64,000 nucleotides of DNA from Dendrolimus kikuchii (Eukaryota; Arthropoda; Insecta; Lepidoptera; Lasiocampidae), in the NCBI GenBank assembly GCA_019925095.2, contig JAHHIN020000030.1, positions 2,322,501 to 2,386,500 on the forward strand. The letters run 5' to 3'. A program made the translations under genes and the position numbers. The notes beneath the pieces are model-generated. The model did no database searches and was not told the DNA's origin. It saw nothing but the letters and a program-made list of their open reading frames with translations. Of the stretch, positions 46,077-56,544 are shown one piece after another; within the stretch, counting starts at the first letter, position 1; every line of letters begins with the position of its first letter.

Positions 46077-48990
46077 ACATAATTTGTCAGTATATTACCA
46101 AAATTGTAGGGGAATCAGAACTAAGTTGCACACTATCTATATGGGAATTTTAGCTCATAACTATGATATCATAGTTCTTACAGAAACTTGGTTACAGGAG
46201 AATATATCGGACAATGAGTTCATTGATGACCGGTACCAAGTTTTTAGATGTGATAGAGATCGGTTAAGTAGTGGACGGCGCGACGGCGGCGGCGTTCTGG
46301 TGGCGGTACGGCGGGATTTAGGTGCGGCGCCCCGCCGCACGCGCGTGTCATGTCCCACTGCCGTTGACGCGCCCCCCGCGGACTTCTCGCCCCTAGTCGA
46401 CCAACTAGTTATTGAAATACGTAGGCGCACTCATTGAACGGTTATATGTGCCGTATATATTCCTCCAAACTTAGACTCGGATACCTATTTAAAACACTTT
46501 GATTACTTATTATACACATTAAATTCATTTACATCATCAGATTGTATAGTATTAGGCGACTATAATTTGCCTTCGCTAGAATGGCGTGATAATGACACAT
46601 ATTTGGAACCCATAATAAAAAGTAATTACAATTCATCCAACAAATACTTTATTAATTTTCTAAGTCAACTAAACTGTCACCAATACAATCATATTAGAAA
46701 CTCAAATGACCGGATATTAGATTTCTTTATTACTAACATCGATAGGACCAAATTATCTCCAGCACCAGTATTTCTTGTTAATCCTGATCAAAATCACCCA
46801 CCTTTTTCTACACTTTCGACAATTACTAATCACTCTTCTCAAATAAAGCATAAACCCCTTGTACTATTTGAATTTAGTAAAATTAATAATTATGACCAGA
46901 TTAACGCTGAATTATCGCAAATAAATTGGACCAAACTGTTTCTTAAACTTAAAGCAGAAGATGCAGTAACTGTATTTTATGAACACATATATTCTTTAAT
47001 TAAAAAACATGTACCTATTGAAGTAAAACATCATAAATCCTCAAAGTATCCGGTATGGTTTACGCGTTCTTTAATACACATCTTTAAAAACAAGAATACC
47101 GCGTGGATAAAATGGAAAAAATATCATAATGAATCTGATTATGAATTATTCTCACTTTTTAGAAACCGCTTTAAAGTACAGTCAAAATTGTGTTACAAGA
47201 GCTATATGAACTTAGTCGAAGATAGTATCTGTCATAATATAAAATATTTTTGGACATATGTAAATAATATGAAAAACAAAAATGACCTTCCTAACAAATT
47301 TGTTTATAAAAACTCTACCTCGGATGATCCGGAAGAAATATGTGGTTTTTTTTCGACTTTCTTTAAATCAGTTTTTAAACAATCTACAGTTAGGAATGAT
47401 TACGATATAAACATGATTCCAGACAATAATCATACCACTAATCTTAATTTGAATTACGTAACTATTTCTGAAGACGCACTACTAAAAGAGCTTCAAAAAT
47501 TAGACATCACTAAAGGACCTGGATTAGACTATATTCCCGCCATATTTTTTAAATCAACAGCAAAAATCATACATAAACCACTAATTTATATTTACAACTT
47601 ATGTTTACAAGAGGGAGTCTTTCCCACCATTTGGAAAACAGCTCGTATTGTTCCCATTTTTAAATGTGGAGATAAGATGAATGTTGAGAACTATCGACCT
47701 ATATCAATCCTACCGGTACTTTCTAAGCTTCTAGAAAAATTAGTTCATAATGAGATATATCCCTCTTTACATAATATAATACTACCACAACAACACGGAT
47801 TTGTAAAACGTCGTTCAACTACCACTAATCTATTGATATACACATCACTTCTTTTTGAAGGTATCGACGCTAACAAACAAATAGATAGTGTATATACTGA
47901 TTTTCGTAAAGCATTTGATAGTGTAGATCACAAAATTCTTCTTGATAAACTTGCGTATAATGGTATTAGAGGTAACTTGTGGCGCTGGTTTAAATCGTAC
48001 ATAACAAATCGTACACAGAAAATCGCATTTAATGGTTATGAATCTGACTTCGTACCTATTACGTCTGGCGTGCCACAGGGCTCGATCCTTGGCCCATTGC
48101 TTTTCATCATTTTTATAAATGATATAATTAGTAGCATAAAAAATTGTGAATTCTTATTATATGCAGATGATCTAAAAATCTACCACATTATAGAAAACGC
48201 AGACGACCATTATAAACTTCAAGAAGATCTTAATAATCTATCGACCTACTGTTTAAACAATAAACTTGACCTTAATATTAGTAAATGTAAAGTCATTACC
48301 TTTACCAAAAAGAAACATATTAGTAATTTTCAATATAAGCTGTGTAACACTACTCTTGAATATGTCAATTATATTAGAGACTTAGGTGTAATACTTGATA
48401 ATAAATTGCACTTGGATCTGCACATAGATACCATAATTAATGAATCTTTTAAAATGTATGGCCTTGTCATGCGTTTTAGTACAAAATTTACTCGACCCTC
48501 AACATATATTTACCTCTATGTTACACTGATTCGCTCGCAATTAGATTATGCTGTGTCCATATGGAACCCCTTTTATAATAAATATAATAATACATTAGAG
48601 CAAGTTCAAAGAAAATTTCTACGTTGTGTACAATATAAATGTTTTCATAATCGCTTGTCCTATGAAAATCTGCTTGATAAATATAATTTTATTAAACTTG
48701 AATATAGAAGATTGCAGCTTGCTGCGATGTTTCTATATGATTTGTGTCATAATAGATACGACTGTACACCTATTATTACTAAATTGTGTTATAGAGTTCC
48801 TACTAGGACGCATTGCCGGGGCCCTTGCCGTTTGTTTGCGACTACGCGTTGCCGAACAAACGCCGGCAAACGATCTCCGCTTTACCAGCTAGTGCATTCA
48901 TATAATCACAATTTCTACTTAATAGATATAGCGGCAACTAGGCCCAGCACTTATAAACAAATGATCCTTGAATGTTTGAAAAACAAGTAA
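46045..48990 (+). pseudogene. LINE copy B ORF2 (endonuclease and RT), one nonsense codon
   Basis: Open from 46045 to TAA 48990 except for TGA at 46435-46437, where copy A has TGC. The APE endonuclease (QNCRG, LTETWLQ, VLGDYNLPSLEW, DRILDFF) is followed by an RT with GPGLDYIPA, NYRPISILPV, QHGFVKRRST, DFRKAFDSVDH, SGVPQGSILGPLLF, LLYADDLKIY and the thumb segment RDLGVILDNKLHL. No in-frame ATG precedes the conserved N-terminus; the first lies at 46141. A 25-bp segment, 46521-46545, is inverted relative to copy A yet remains open. Apart from the TGA this is the best-preserved ORF2 of the family in the window. Confidence 0.93.
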
Positions 48991-49322
48991 ACCACTATAT
49001 CAAGTATTTCTGGCAATTAGCGTCCTCCTTGCGGCTGGTCGTAGGCATTCGGTGTGCTCTTGGCTCTGGCTCTGCGTTCTGGTAAGGTCTCCCTTTCTTC
49101 TTCTTTTCTTTCTTCTTTTTTTTTTAGATATTGTATACCAAACCTTGTTTTTTTTTCCTCTCTATTGCTTTTACTTACGGTAGCTAGTATAATTTCAATT
49201 ACTTAATATGTGGCAAATGATGTTGGTGTTGTATTAAGTCAAACTACTTATGTATAAGATTCATAATACTAAACTCTGTACAATACTGTTTTTTTTGTCC
49301 AAATAAATGAAAAAAAAAAAAA
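48991..49322 (+). other. LINE copy B 3' UTR and poly(A) tail
   Basis: Matches 8773-9105, with AATAAATG and an A tract at 49310-49322. Confidence 0.85.
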
Positions 49323-49438
49323 TACACAACTATTATCGCAATTTATCGCTTTTCAGGGGAGAAAAAGCGCGGAAAATTGCAATTTTCGAGAAGAGCACGG
49401 GCATTTGCGACTGCTTCGCACGAATGCCCTCCAGGAAC
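49323..49438. repeat. Flank sequence shared with 14760-14875
   Basis: Begins TACACAACTATTATCGC directly after the LINE A tract. About 93% identical by eye to 14760-14875, then diverges after CCAGGAAC. Confidence 0.85.
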
Positions 49439-49454
49439 GCCTACACAGACCAAA

Positions 49455-49490
49455 CCCCCCCCCCCCCCCCACACACATACACAAAAGTAT
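49455..49490. repeat. Poly(C) tract followed by CA repeat
   Basis: A run of about 17 C residues followed by CACACACATACACA. Confidence 0.9.
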
Positions 49491-50532
49491 ATTGTTTGTT
49501 ATTACTAACATCTTTCAATTCAATATTAAATTGTAATTTTTAATTTAACAATAGACAATAATATTTATAGATATAAATTTTCACTACACAAAGACATTGC
49601 ATTAATGTACTATCATCAATGATAAGAATTATATGACTGAAGCGAATCCTACCGTGGCCCGCTACACAGGCTCTAAGGAGACCTAGCGCGGGAAACAGAG
49701 TGGTTACGCGAATTGATAATTGTTACGTATATTCATTCCCCTTAGTTGTAAAACCACAATGATGGAAATATAGCTGCACAGAACACAGGGAAATATAGGC
49801 AGTTATATAAAGGAAGGATGGTACAGTACCTTTGCGTAGTGAAGCGATGGTTTCTCCGTGATTCTTAAAGTTAGCACGACACGCACAATTTCACGAATCC
49901 AACTAGTTTAGTGATATATAAAGTATATGGACGAAAATTGTTTATAATATTCAAAGGCGATGCGTATGCGTTGCAGTTCGTAAGCGATGATGATTATTCT
50001 ATCCGATGACCAATATAGCGATGCAGTTGAAGTCTCATGCCGTCTCCTTTCTTCTTCTTGCTAGGGTATGTAAAGGAGAGGAAAAAAAAGATAGGAGGTG
50101 GTTTTACATGATTTGAAGTATTACGATTCGTTCCATTACTTTAAGAATTTTCAATATAAATATTAAATTAAATACGCGCGACCACAGAGTTTCCTATGGG
50201 ACGCTATTTGTACTGTTCTCTGTATTTTAGTCATTTTATATGTACCCTGTACTACTTATTTATATGATAATAAATTTAATTTAACTTCGTTTCATTTCAT
50301 CTTCCGTTTTTGCGTGTGACTCAAATATATAAGAATATATGGGTCTGGTCAAAAGTACAGATCACTTTTTTTGTGGACCAGTGTTATTAATGGTCCACTC
50401 CACGAATGCACGAGGAAAGCTACAATACGAGAGGAATGGCGACGAATTGTAAAGCTTGCCACCACCCCTGTCATGAGGACCACGACCACTCTGCCAAGAG
50501 TGTGACGACGGAGAAGAAGTTATTAATCGTTA
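49491..50532. other. No recognised gene
   Basis: AT-rich. A weak minus-strand exon candidate near 49847-49880 was not accepted. TATA-rich near 50320. Confidence 0.4.
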
Positions 50533-50623
50533 CAACTGATTAACTCAAAACCAGTAAGGAAAGGGTAGAAGCGCACCACGAGAAATATCTAATTAATATA
50601 TTAATTTTGCCATTACATGTCTG

Positions 50624-50673
50624 AAGGACTGTATATCCATAGATCGCTGGTTCAGATCCGGCTCGAAGGACCA
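50624..50673 (+). pseudogene. tRNA-Tyr 3'-half retro-sequence with CCA, unit 1
   Basis: Anticodon-arm to acceptor 3' end of mature tRNA-Tyr. The anticodon position reads GTA, no intron follows it, and CCA is present although nuclear tRNA genes do not encode CCA. No 5' half exists, so it cannot make a tRNA. Confidence 0.75.
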
Positions 50674-50763
50674 TATGATTAAATCAAAACTAGTAAGGAA
50701 AGGGTAGAAGTGCACAACGAGAAATATCTAATTAATATATTAATTTTGCACCATTACATGTCT

Positions 50764-50814
50764 GAAGGACTGTATATCCATAGATCGCTGGTTCAGATCC
50801 GGCTCGAAGGACCA
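50764..50814 (+). pseudogene. tRNA-Tyr 3'-half retro-sequence with CCA, unit 2
   Basis: Second copy, identical to unit 1 through the tRNA part, 141 bp downstream. Confidence 0.75.
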
Positions 50815-51097
50815 TATGATTAAATCAAAACTAGTAAGGAAAGGGTAGAAATTGCACCACGAGAAATATCTAATTAATATATTAAATTAGCACCACTACA
50901 CGTTGGAAAGAAAATTTTGTGTGACAAAATAAAAAAATCAATGGTTTGTTGGTGTTGCCAACAACAACTTCTTTCCTTCTCTTCCTCCTTTTGAATTCTT
51001 CCTCTTCCTAGCTCGCATTCCTTATTTCAAACTCCTATCCATTACCTTATCCCATTGATTATAGTAAGATAGGTTTGACAAAATGACATTTTTTTAA

Positions 51098-51412
51098 ATT
51101 TTTTTTTTTTGCTGAAGTTCAGCAGACAGGCAGATGGCCCACTTGATGGAAAAGCGGTTACCATCGCCTATGGACATTTGCAACACCAAAGGTGCTACAA
51201 ATACGCTGCTGCTCTCTTAAGGGATACTGGAACCTGGTCACTAATGCCGGAACACAACTCAAGGTTGTTATGGCGACATACTTTAGACTAGGGGTGGTAG
51301 CCATCCAGTCGGGCAAATGCCCTACCACCTGGCTGTGGGTTGTTTTGTCACCTCTTACAACAGGCCGCCCCAACGCAGGAAATTGTATTCTTTCTCCGTT
51401 CCTGCACAGATA
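51098..51412 (-). mobile_element. Poly(A) retro-repeat 'S', copy 4
   Basis: Nearly full-length; its A tail appears as a T tract at about 51096-51110. It lies 24 bp upstream of the viral fragment. Confidence 0.8.
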
Positions 51413-51435
51413 TATTATTAAAGGCCTCTAAATAA

Positions 51436-51972
51436 ATCAGATTTAATAGACCCAAACGCCTCATAGTCGATGAAGCACTCATGGGCCACTTCGGCTCTAT
51501 AGTCATGGCATCGCGCCTAGCAGGAGCGGCCTACCTCACTCTCATGGGCGACTTAAACCAAATTCCCTTCATAGACAGGAACGACTTGTTCCCCATGCTA
51601 TATCACCGCCCTACACCCTCGGCGAAAATCACCCGAGAACAGCTCTGTACACACCGAAATCCACTAGACGTAGCATATGCCATAAGTGATGTATACTCAG
51701 GCATATACTCGTCCAAAAATCAAGCTCGTTCCCTGGAACTCAAACGGTACTCGCGAGGACGCATACCGAGCATCCCTCATGCGGTCGTGGCGATTTCGCG
51801 GCACACGGGTAAATGTATTTACTACACAGCCGTGTGCGAAGAGGACGCCACCGCCACCTTCGTCCTTAAAGCGGAGAAAGCCACAGCCGATGAGATCAGG
51901 GATTATAATATAAAAATGGCGATACGCATGAGAGACAAGACGGTGGTCCAACACCTAATGGAGGGCCAATAA
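51436..51972 (+). pseudogene. Endogenous viral element: superfamily 1 helicase fragment of a virga/nege-like RNA virus
   Basis: An open frame of 178 codons, without an ATG at its start, encodes the middle and end of an alphavirus-supergroup SF1 helicase: motif II LIVDEALMGHFG near residues 9-20, motif III LMGDLNQIPFIDR near 35-48, TREQLCTHRNPLDVAYA, and motif VI VAISRH near 123-128 followed by YYTAVCEEDATATF. The Walker A part is absent, cut off upstream. The stretch between ELKRY and PHAVVAISRH is too short; motif V is missing through an internal deletion. No RdRp follows. The nearest families by motif are insect virga/nege-like viruses. It is a DNA copy in the genome, not a functional viral gene. 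Confidence 0.85.
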
Positions 51973-52180
51973 TCCCCCTCCTAAACCATCCATCATCATC
52001 AACACCAACTGAAAATTTTTCATGTCACAACAACATAAATAATAATAAAACTTATACACATACTCAACCACACACGCACACTTCACAAACAAACCAAGAC
52101 ACACAAAGAGCCTAAAAATTAATAACTCAGACACAGAAAAGGAAAAACCAACACACATGGCACTAGATAGAACTATATAT

Positions 52181-52335
52181 TGTTGGAAATGGTCGGAATA
52201 TATATTTGAAATAATATTTCCCTTTGAAATAAACTATTATTTATTGCTTTATAAGCTAACAACGCTTTACAGTACAAAAAGTAGGAGGAACAGGAAAAAG
52301 CTTGTGTTGCCAGATGTCACTTTGTAATACCAACA
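52181..52335 (-). repeat. Copia 3' LTR
   Basis: 155 bp, with TGTTGG and CCAACA termini. Directly inside lies TTCCCCCTC, which on the minus strand is the polypurine tract GAGGGGGAA used to prime plus-strand synthesis. Confidence 0.9.
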
Positions 52336-52350
52336 TTCCCCCTCAAAAAG
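52336..52350 (-). promoter_or_regulatory. Copia polypurine tract
   Basis: Minus strand reads TTTTTGAGGGGGAA immediately before the 3' LTR. Confidence 0.8.
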
Positions 52351-52489
52351 ACATTACATATATATTTTATTAAAAATAGTTAACACACATTTTAAATTTG
52401 AATTGGCATAATCATTTAAGATTATTTCAAATCACATGGTAATACTTATTATAATAGGAACAAAATCAAATCATATATTATTTAAAAAA

Positions 52490-53105
52490 ACTACGTTTTA
52501 ACGGTTTTAAGCGCGGTAAATTTTATTTGATTTTGGTTTTTCCGACGTTTCGGCCTCTTTTCAGTGGCCGTGATCACGGAAGACAAAGATGTCAAGTGTC
52601 AACGAGTATTGTTAAAGTTTTATTTAGCCTACCGCCAACTTATTAATTTTAATTATTTAATTTTATTTTTAATTTTGTTTATGGTTATTATTTACTCTAT
52701 GGGAGCCTAATCTAATTTACTACCGCTTCGCAACATGTTATGGCTTGAAGAGAAGAAGCGGCGCAAGAAACTCTTCAGCAAACATGCCTAGCTCTAATAA
52801 TTTTATATAATATTAAAATGGGTGGAAGGAAAAATAAAAGTAATTATCAGTCAAGTTGGTTTGTGTTTCGTTGTACGCAGAAAGAGCTCACAGTGTCTTG
52901 AGGTCTGGCAGCTGGTTTTTGCTGGGTTTGGGTCTTAATAGTTTTGATAATTGGATCCCAAACAGGTGGTACTTGCCTTTCTTTCTGCGTACAATGAAAC
53001 ACAAACCAACTTGACTGATAATTACTTTTATTTTTCCTTCCAACCATTTTAATATTATATAAAATTATTAGAGCTAGGCATGTTTGCTGAAGAGTTTCTT
53101 GCGCC
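52490..53105. mobile_element. Foldback MITE, copy 2, with enlarged palindromic loop
   Basis: The outer left arm, 52490-52787, matches the MITE at 6335. The loop is replaced by an additional inverted repeat of about 95 bp (about 52788-52882 and 52975-53071) around a unique centre of about 90 bp. The right outer arm is cut at 53105, after TTTCTTGCGCCG, where an LTR begins. Confidence 0.85.
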
Positions 53106-53441
53106 GTGTTAGTCCCGAGCACTTATATGTTTTAAAAAAAAACAATTTTTGGCTTACAGGAACCTTTTATTTTATTATTATGAATAATAATTGACTTGGA
53201 GTCTCAATATACGGGACCTCAAAGGTCTACCGGACCGATATGGTATTAGTTTGAGCAATCCAGCCGGCAGGCATAAACCAGGTCCGTTGCTGTACAGCTG
53301 TGGCTAATAACCAAGAGAACTCTGTGAATTTGTAAAAAGATTTGGTATTTATAGGCAATTACTGCTGATCGACATTTTGGAAATCTATGTCAATGAGATG
53401 TTTGACTCAGCAATAAGTGCCTATTGCATAGGGTTGTAACA
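53106..53441 (-). repeat. LTR of a second, env-bearing LTR element (3' LTR)
   Basis: TGTTAGTCCCGAG to GGGTTGTAACA, 336 bp with TG...CA ends. Directly inside is CCTCCCCCC, on the minus strand the purine tract GGGGGGAGG, so this is the 3' LTR of a minus-strand element. No partner LTR exists in the window. Confidence 0.75.
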
Positions 53442-53984
53442 CCTCCCCCCTTAAAACGGAGCATCAAATAAGGAAAAGATGCGAGTAGATTGAGACACCA
53501 AGAAGTTACAAACATTTACGCAGTACATTTAACAAAATATACAGTTTTATTTTACAGCTAGAATTTTAAAATTACTATGTATCAATTATTAGAAAAGTTG
53601 AACAAATTACATATTTTAGTGCTTAAGCTATTAAGTAACACGAGAATTGAAATATTGCAATTAGTCAAGAAATAGCAATGATTTAAGAATTTGTAACGAA
53701 ATAGTAAAATATCCTATGAACTAGTAAAGATGTAGAAAACAATTTTGATCATAAGATCTAGTATGAACTTGTAAAGAACTAGTATAATTATTTTCATTAT
53801 AAGAATTGGTAAAGATATGGTAAATATTTTATTCTTTGAGAACTGGTAAAGAAATAGTAAAACTTTAGTAAAGGAATAGTAGTTTTTATTCATTATTTCT
53901 ATGAGACATTAACATGAACTAGTAAAATTATTTATTACTAAAAAATTAACAAAATTATTATTTATGGATTACTATAAGTTTTTT
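53442..53984 (-). other. 3' internal region of the second LTR element
   Basis: AT-rich sequence between polypurine tract and env stop, with many ACTAGTAAA/GAACTAGTA-like words repeated between 53700 and 53930. No ORF. Confidence 0.5.
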
Positions 53985-54304
53985 CTAATATATATGTAAA
54001 TTTCTCCTCAAACTCGAGGGAGATTCTTCCGAGTTTTCAGATACTTCAAATGCTCTATTCTGAATCTGAAGATTTTTTTGGGTATTAGGCTTAGCATAAC
54101 AATTATTGAATATTTTTATACAACAACCAGGCTCATTTTGGGTTGTATCTCGTCTTGGTTTCTTACAACATTTCTTATAAATAGTAAAAGACATATAAGC
54201 TAAAACACATACAGACAAGATTGTTGTAATTCCGCTAAAATAGTTTCCATATTTAATGTGGTAAGGTTGATTTTCTATTTTCTCTATTTCGTCACTGAAC
54301 TGAT
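53985..54304 (-). pseudogene. C-terminal fragment of an Env-like membrane protein
   Basis: About 106 codons remain: a short ectodomain remnant (SDEIEKIENQPYHIKYGNY), one hydrophobic membrane segment (FSGITTILSVCVLAYMSF), a Cys/Lys-rich junction IYKKCCKKP and a cytoplasmic tail. This is the usual architecture of the end of an Env-like protein from an insect LTR retrotransposon, next to its 3' LTR. The upstream part is gone; copia RT sequence abuts it near 54305 in another frame. Confidence 0.6.
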
Positions 54305-55250
54305 ACATACATTAGACAACCTATTAGATTTTTACATGGTGCATCATAAATTGAATTTGAATTCAAAGCTGTAAAGTTTAATTTTGAAGGTAAAGGTGAC
54401 TTAGACGGATTAAAATTACTCATAGAAAACTTAAGACATTTCTTAAATATACAGATTGGTCTAAAGTTATTTTATTTTTTGTTCTTTCAATTTTTATACC
54501 AAGGTACAATTTAATTTCATTTAAATCAGTCATATCAAAATTTTGTTTCAATTTATTCTTCATTGACTGTAATGTTTCAGAACACTTACACGCAATTATT
54601 AAATCATCAACATATAATACTATATATATATTTTTGTCTATGCTATTTTTATTTAATATATATAAGCATGGATCCAGTTGAGAGTTTATAAAACCCATTT
54701 CTTTGAGTACACTATCAAAACGCTCTATCCAGCACCTTGAAGATTGTTTTAATCCGTATAAAGATTTATTTAATTTACAGACTTTATTGTGTTTTGCTTG
54801 TATGCCTTCTGGCACTTCCATGTAAATTTCCTCTTTTAAAATACCATTTAAAAATGCTGTTTTTACATCCATATGATGAATATGCAAATCATGCTGAATG
54901 GAAAAAGCTAAAATAAATCTAAAGGTAGTTATGCGGGCAACTGGTGCAAATGTTTCAATGTAATCTTCAAGATACTGTTGAGTGAAACCACGGGCAACTA
55001 AGCGAGCTTTATAACGCAATGGTTGCCCTGATGCATCTTCTTTGATGGTAAAAACCCATTTGCAACTGACAATATTTGCATGTTGGGGTTTATCGACAAG
55101 TGTCCAAGTTTCATTTTTATGCAGAGATTCTAACTCATTTTTTACAGCTTCTAACCATTTAGCAGAATTATTTTTGTTAAAAATGTCTTTAAAAGATCTA
55201 GGTATTGATTGAACATTTAGAAGCGATAAATATGAATCAGGATTATTCAT
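54305..55250 (-). pseudogene. Copia reverse transcriptase (RVT_2), truncated
   Basis: Ty1/copia RT: WLEAVKNELESLHKN near residue 32, CKWVFTIK near 63, LVARGFTQ near 84, MDVKTAFLNG near 127 with the first catalytic Asp, LYGLKQS near 164 and LYVDDLIIAC near 212 with the catalytic YVDD. A frameshift near 54440 ends the main frame at 54420; the copia sequence continues in another frame as DAPCKNLIGCLMYV up to about 54305. RNase H is missing, replaced by the Env-like fragment. The enzyme would copy element RNA in particles, but cannot be made from this locus. Confidence 0.92.
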
Positions 55251-56544
55251 AGCTTTATAATCCTTATGAGGTAGTTTATTAATTCTATCACTATGTCTTA
55301 AGTTGTGAGATGGTGCGTTAATGTACGATTCATGCGTTCGGCTACACCATTTTGCTGTGGTGTGTATGGTACAGTCAAATGATACATTATACCCTTACAA
55401 ACACAATATTCTTTGAATTCATTTGAGGGTATTCTCCACCATTATCACAATATAAATTAACTACCTTGTCATTGAAAAAATTCTCTGCTTTTGTTATAAA
55501 ATCTTTAAAACATTGATATACTTCTGACTTAGCATACATTAGGTAAGTTACAGTATAATGAGTATAATTATCTATGAAGGTAACAAAATAGTTTTTATTG
55601 TCGACTGAAGAAGGTGTTATTTGTCCACACACATCAGAATGAATAATGAAAAGTGGTCTGTTCATTTTAGGTTTCTCTTTTTCTTTGGAAAATGGTAATC
55701 TTGATTGCTTGCCAAGTATGCATGATTCACATAAAACATCACTTGGTATAATGTTATCAATTAGATAATAATCATCTATCATATTTTTAAGAATATTAAA
55801 TTTCTGTTTGTTTAAGTGACCTAATCGTTTATGCCACAAGTCATAAGATTTTAAATCATTTGATAAATTTAAGTTATATTGAGGTCTTTTTATATGAAAT
55901 ATTATTTTGAAAAGATTATTGTTATTATTTATGGAGCTAATTATGCACACATTATTTTTATAAATCTGTACACCATTATTATCAAAAATAACAGTCATAC
56001 CTGCCTTTTGTATATGATTTACAGACAATAAATTGCATGGAACCTCAGGGCAATATAGTACATTTGCAATTTGGCCATGATGGCCTAAGTTACTTATAAT
56101 ATCAATTGAACCCTTTCCAAAAGCGCTGATATTTGTACTATTTTTAGCAACACCTATTTTCAATGGATTTACAAAATCACAATATGTGGTAAAAAATTCC
56201 TTTGTATTTACAACATGATTAGTTGGTCCAGAATCTAAAATAAAACATAATTCATCATTAACAAATTGATGTAAAAATGTAGACTTACACATATTGTTTG
56301 AGAACATAAAAGCAAAACTGTCTTCATTATTGTCATTCATTTGAGCCCAGTTCACAGTATTTTTCTGAACTTTGTCAACATTTTCTAACATCCTTTTGAA
56401 ATATCTGCAATCCCGTTTTAGATGATTTCTCCCCCCACAGTGATTACAATACAATTTTGTTAATCCACCAGTTTGATATTTCTTTATTTTTGATGTAGTG
56501 TGTAGAACTTTTATATCAGTTTTAATTTCTGCTTTTAGTTTCAC
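55251..56544 (-). pseudogene. Copia zinc knuckle, protease and integrase, frameshifted
   Basis: In order: CCHC knuckle CNHCGGRNHLKRDC at residues 33-46, aspartic protease LDSG at 103-106, pre-integrase zinc motif LWHKRLGHLNKQKF, integrase core with HSDVCG and YCDNGGEY. The main frame, 55387-56544, stops soon after the second Asp. The remainder, [18 protein letters not shown], is readable in another frame at about 55290-55420. The integrase C-terminal part is deleted before the RT. TGA/TAA separation from Gag at 56545 also shows decay, since copia normally has a single Gag-Pol frame. Confidence 0.9.

Larger units (their letters stand above)
50533..50895 (+). repeat. Tandem 141-bp units carrying a tRNA-Tyr 3' half
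   Basis: Two complete units and a third partial one, with period 141 bp. Each complete unit contains GGACTGTATATCC and the TPsiC/acceptor part CGCTGGTTCAGATCCGGCTC, finishing CGAAGGACCA. This corresponds to the 3' half of tRNA-Tyr with GTA anticodon, lacking an intron and with CCA attached (50624-50673 and 50764-50814). The rest of each unit (AGTAAGGAAAGGGTAGAA, then AGAAATATCTAATTAATATA) is unrelated to tRNA. The third unit lacks the tRNA part. Confidence 0.8.

Noticed and set aside
46072..46078. TTTAAAC slippery heptamer at the LINE spacer/ORF2 border
   Set aside because: It matches the -1 frameshift consensus but is in the wrong phase for both the upstream frame and ORF2; only a +1 slip at GTT TAA fits.
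49847..49880. Possible 34-nt minus-strand exon reading NHGETIASLRK
   Set aside because: Acceptor and donor are weak and the piece is too short to support without transcripts.
53985..54304. Env-like frame considered as part of the copia element
   Set aside because: Copia sequence stops just before it, and its own polypurine tract and LTR follow, so it belongs to a different LTR element.
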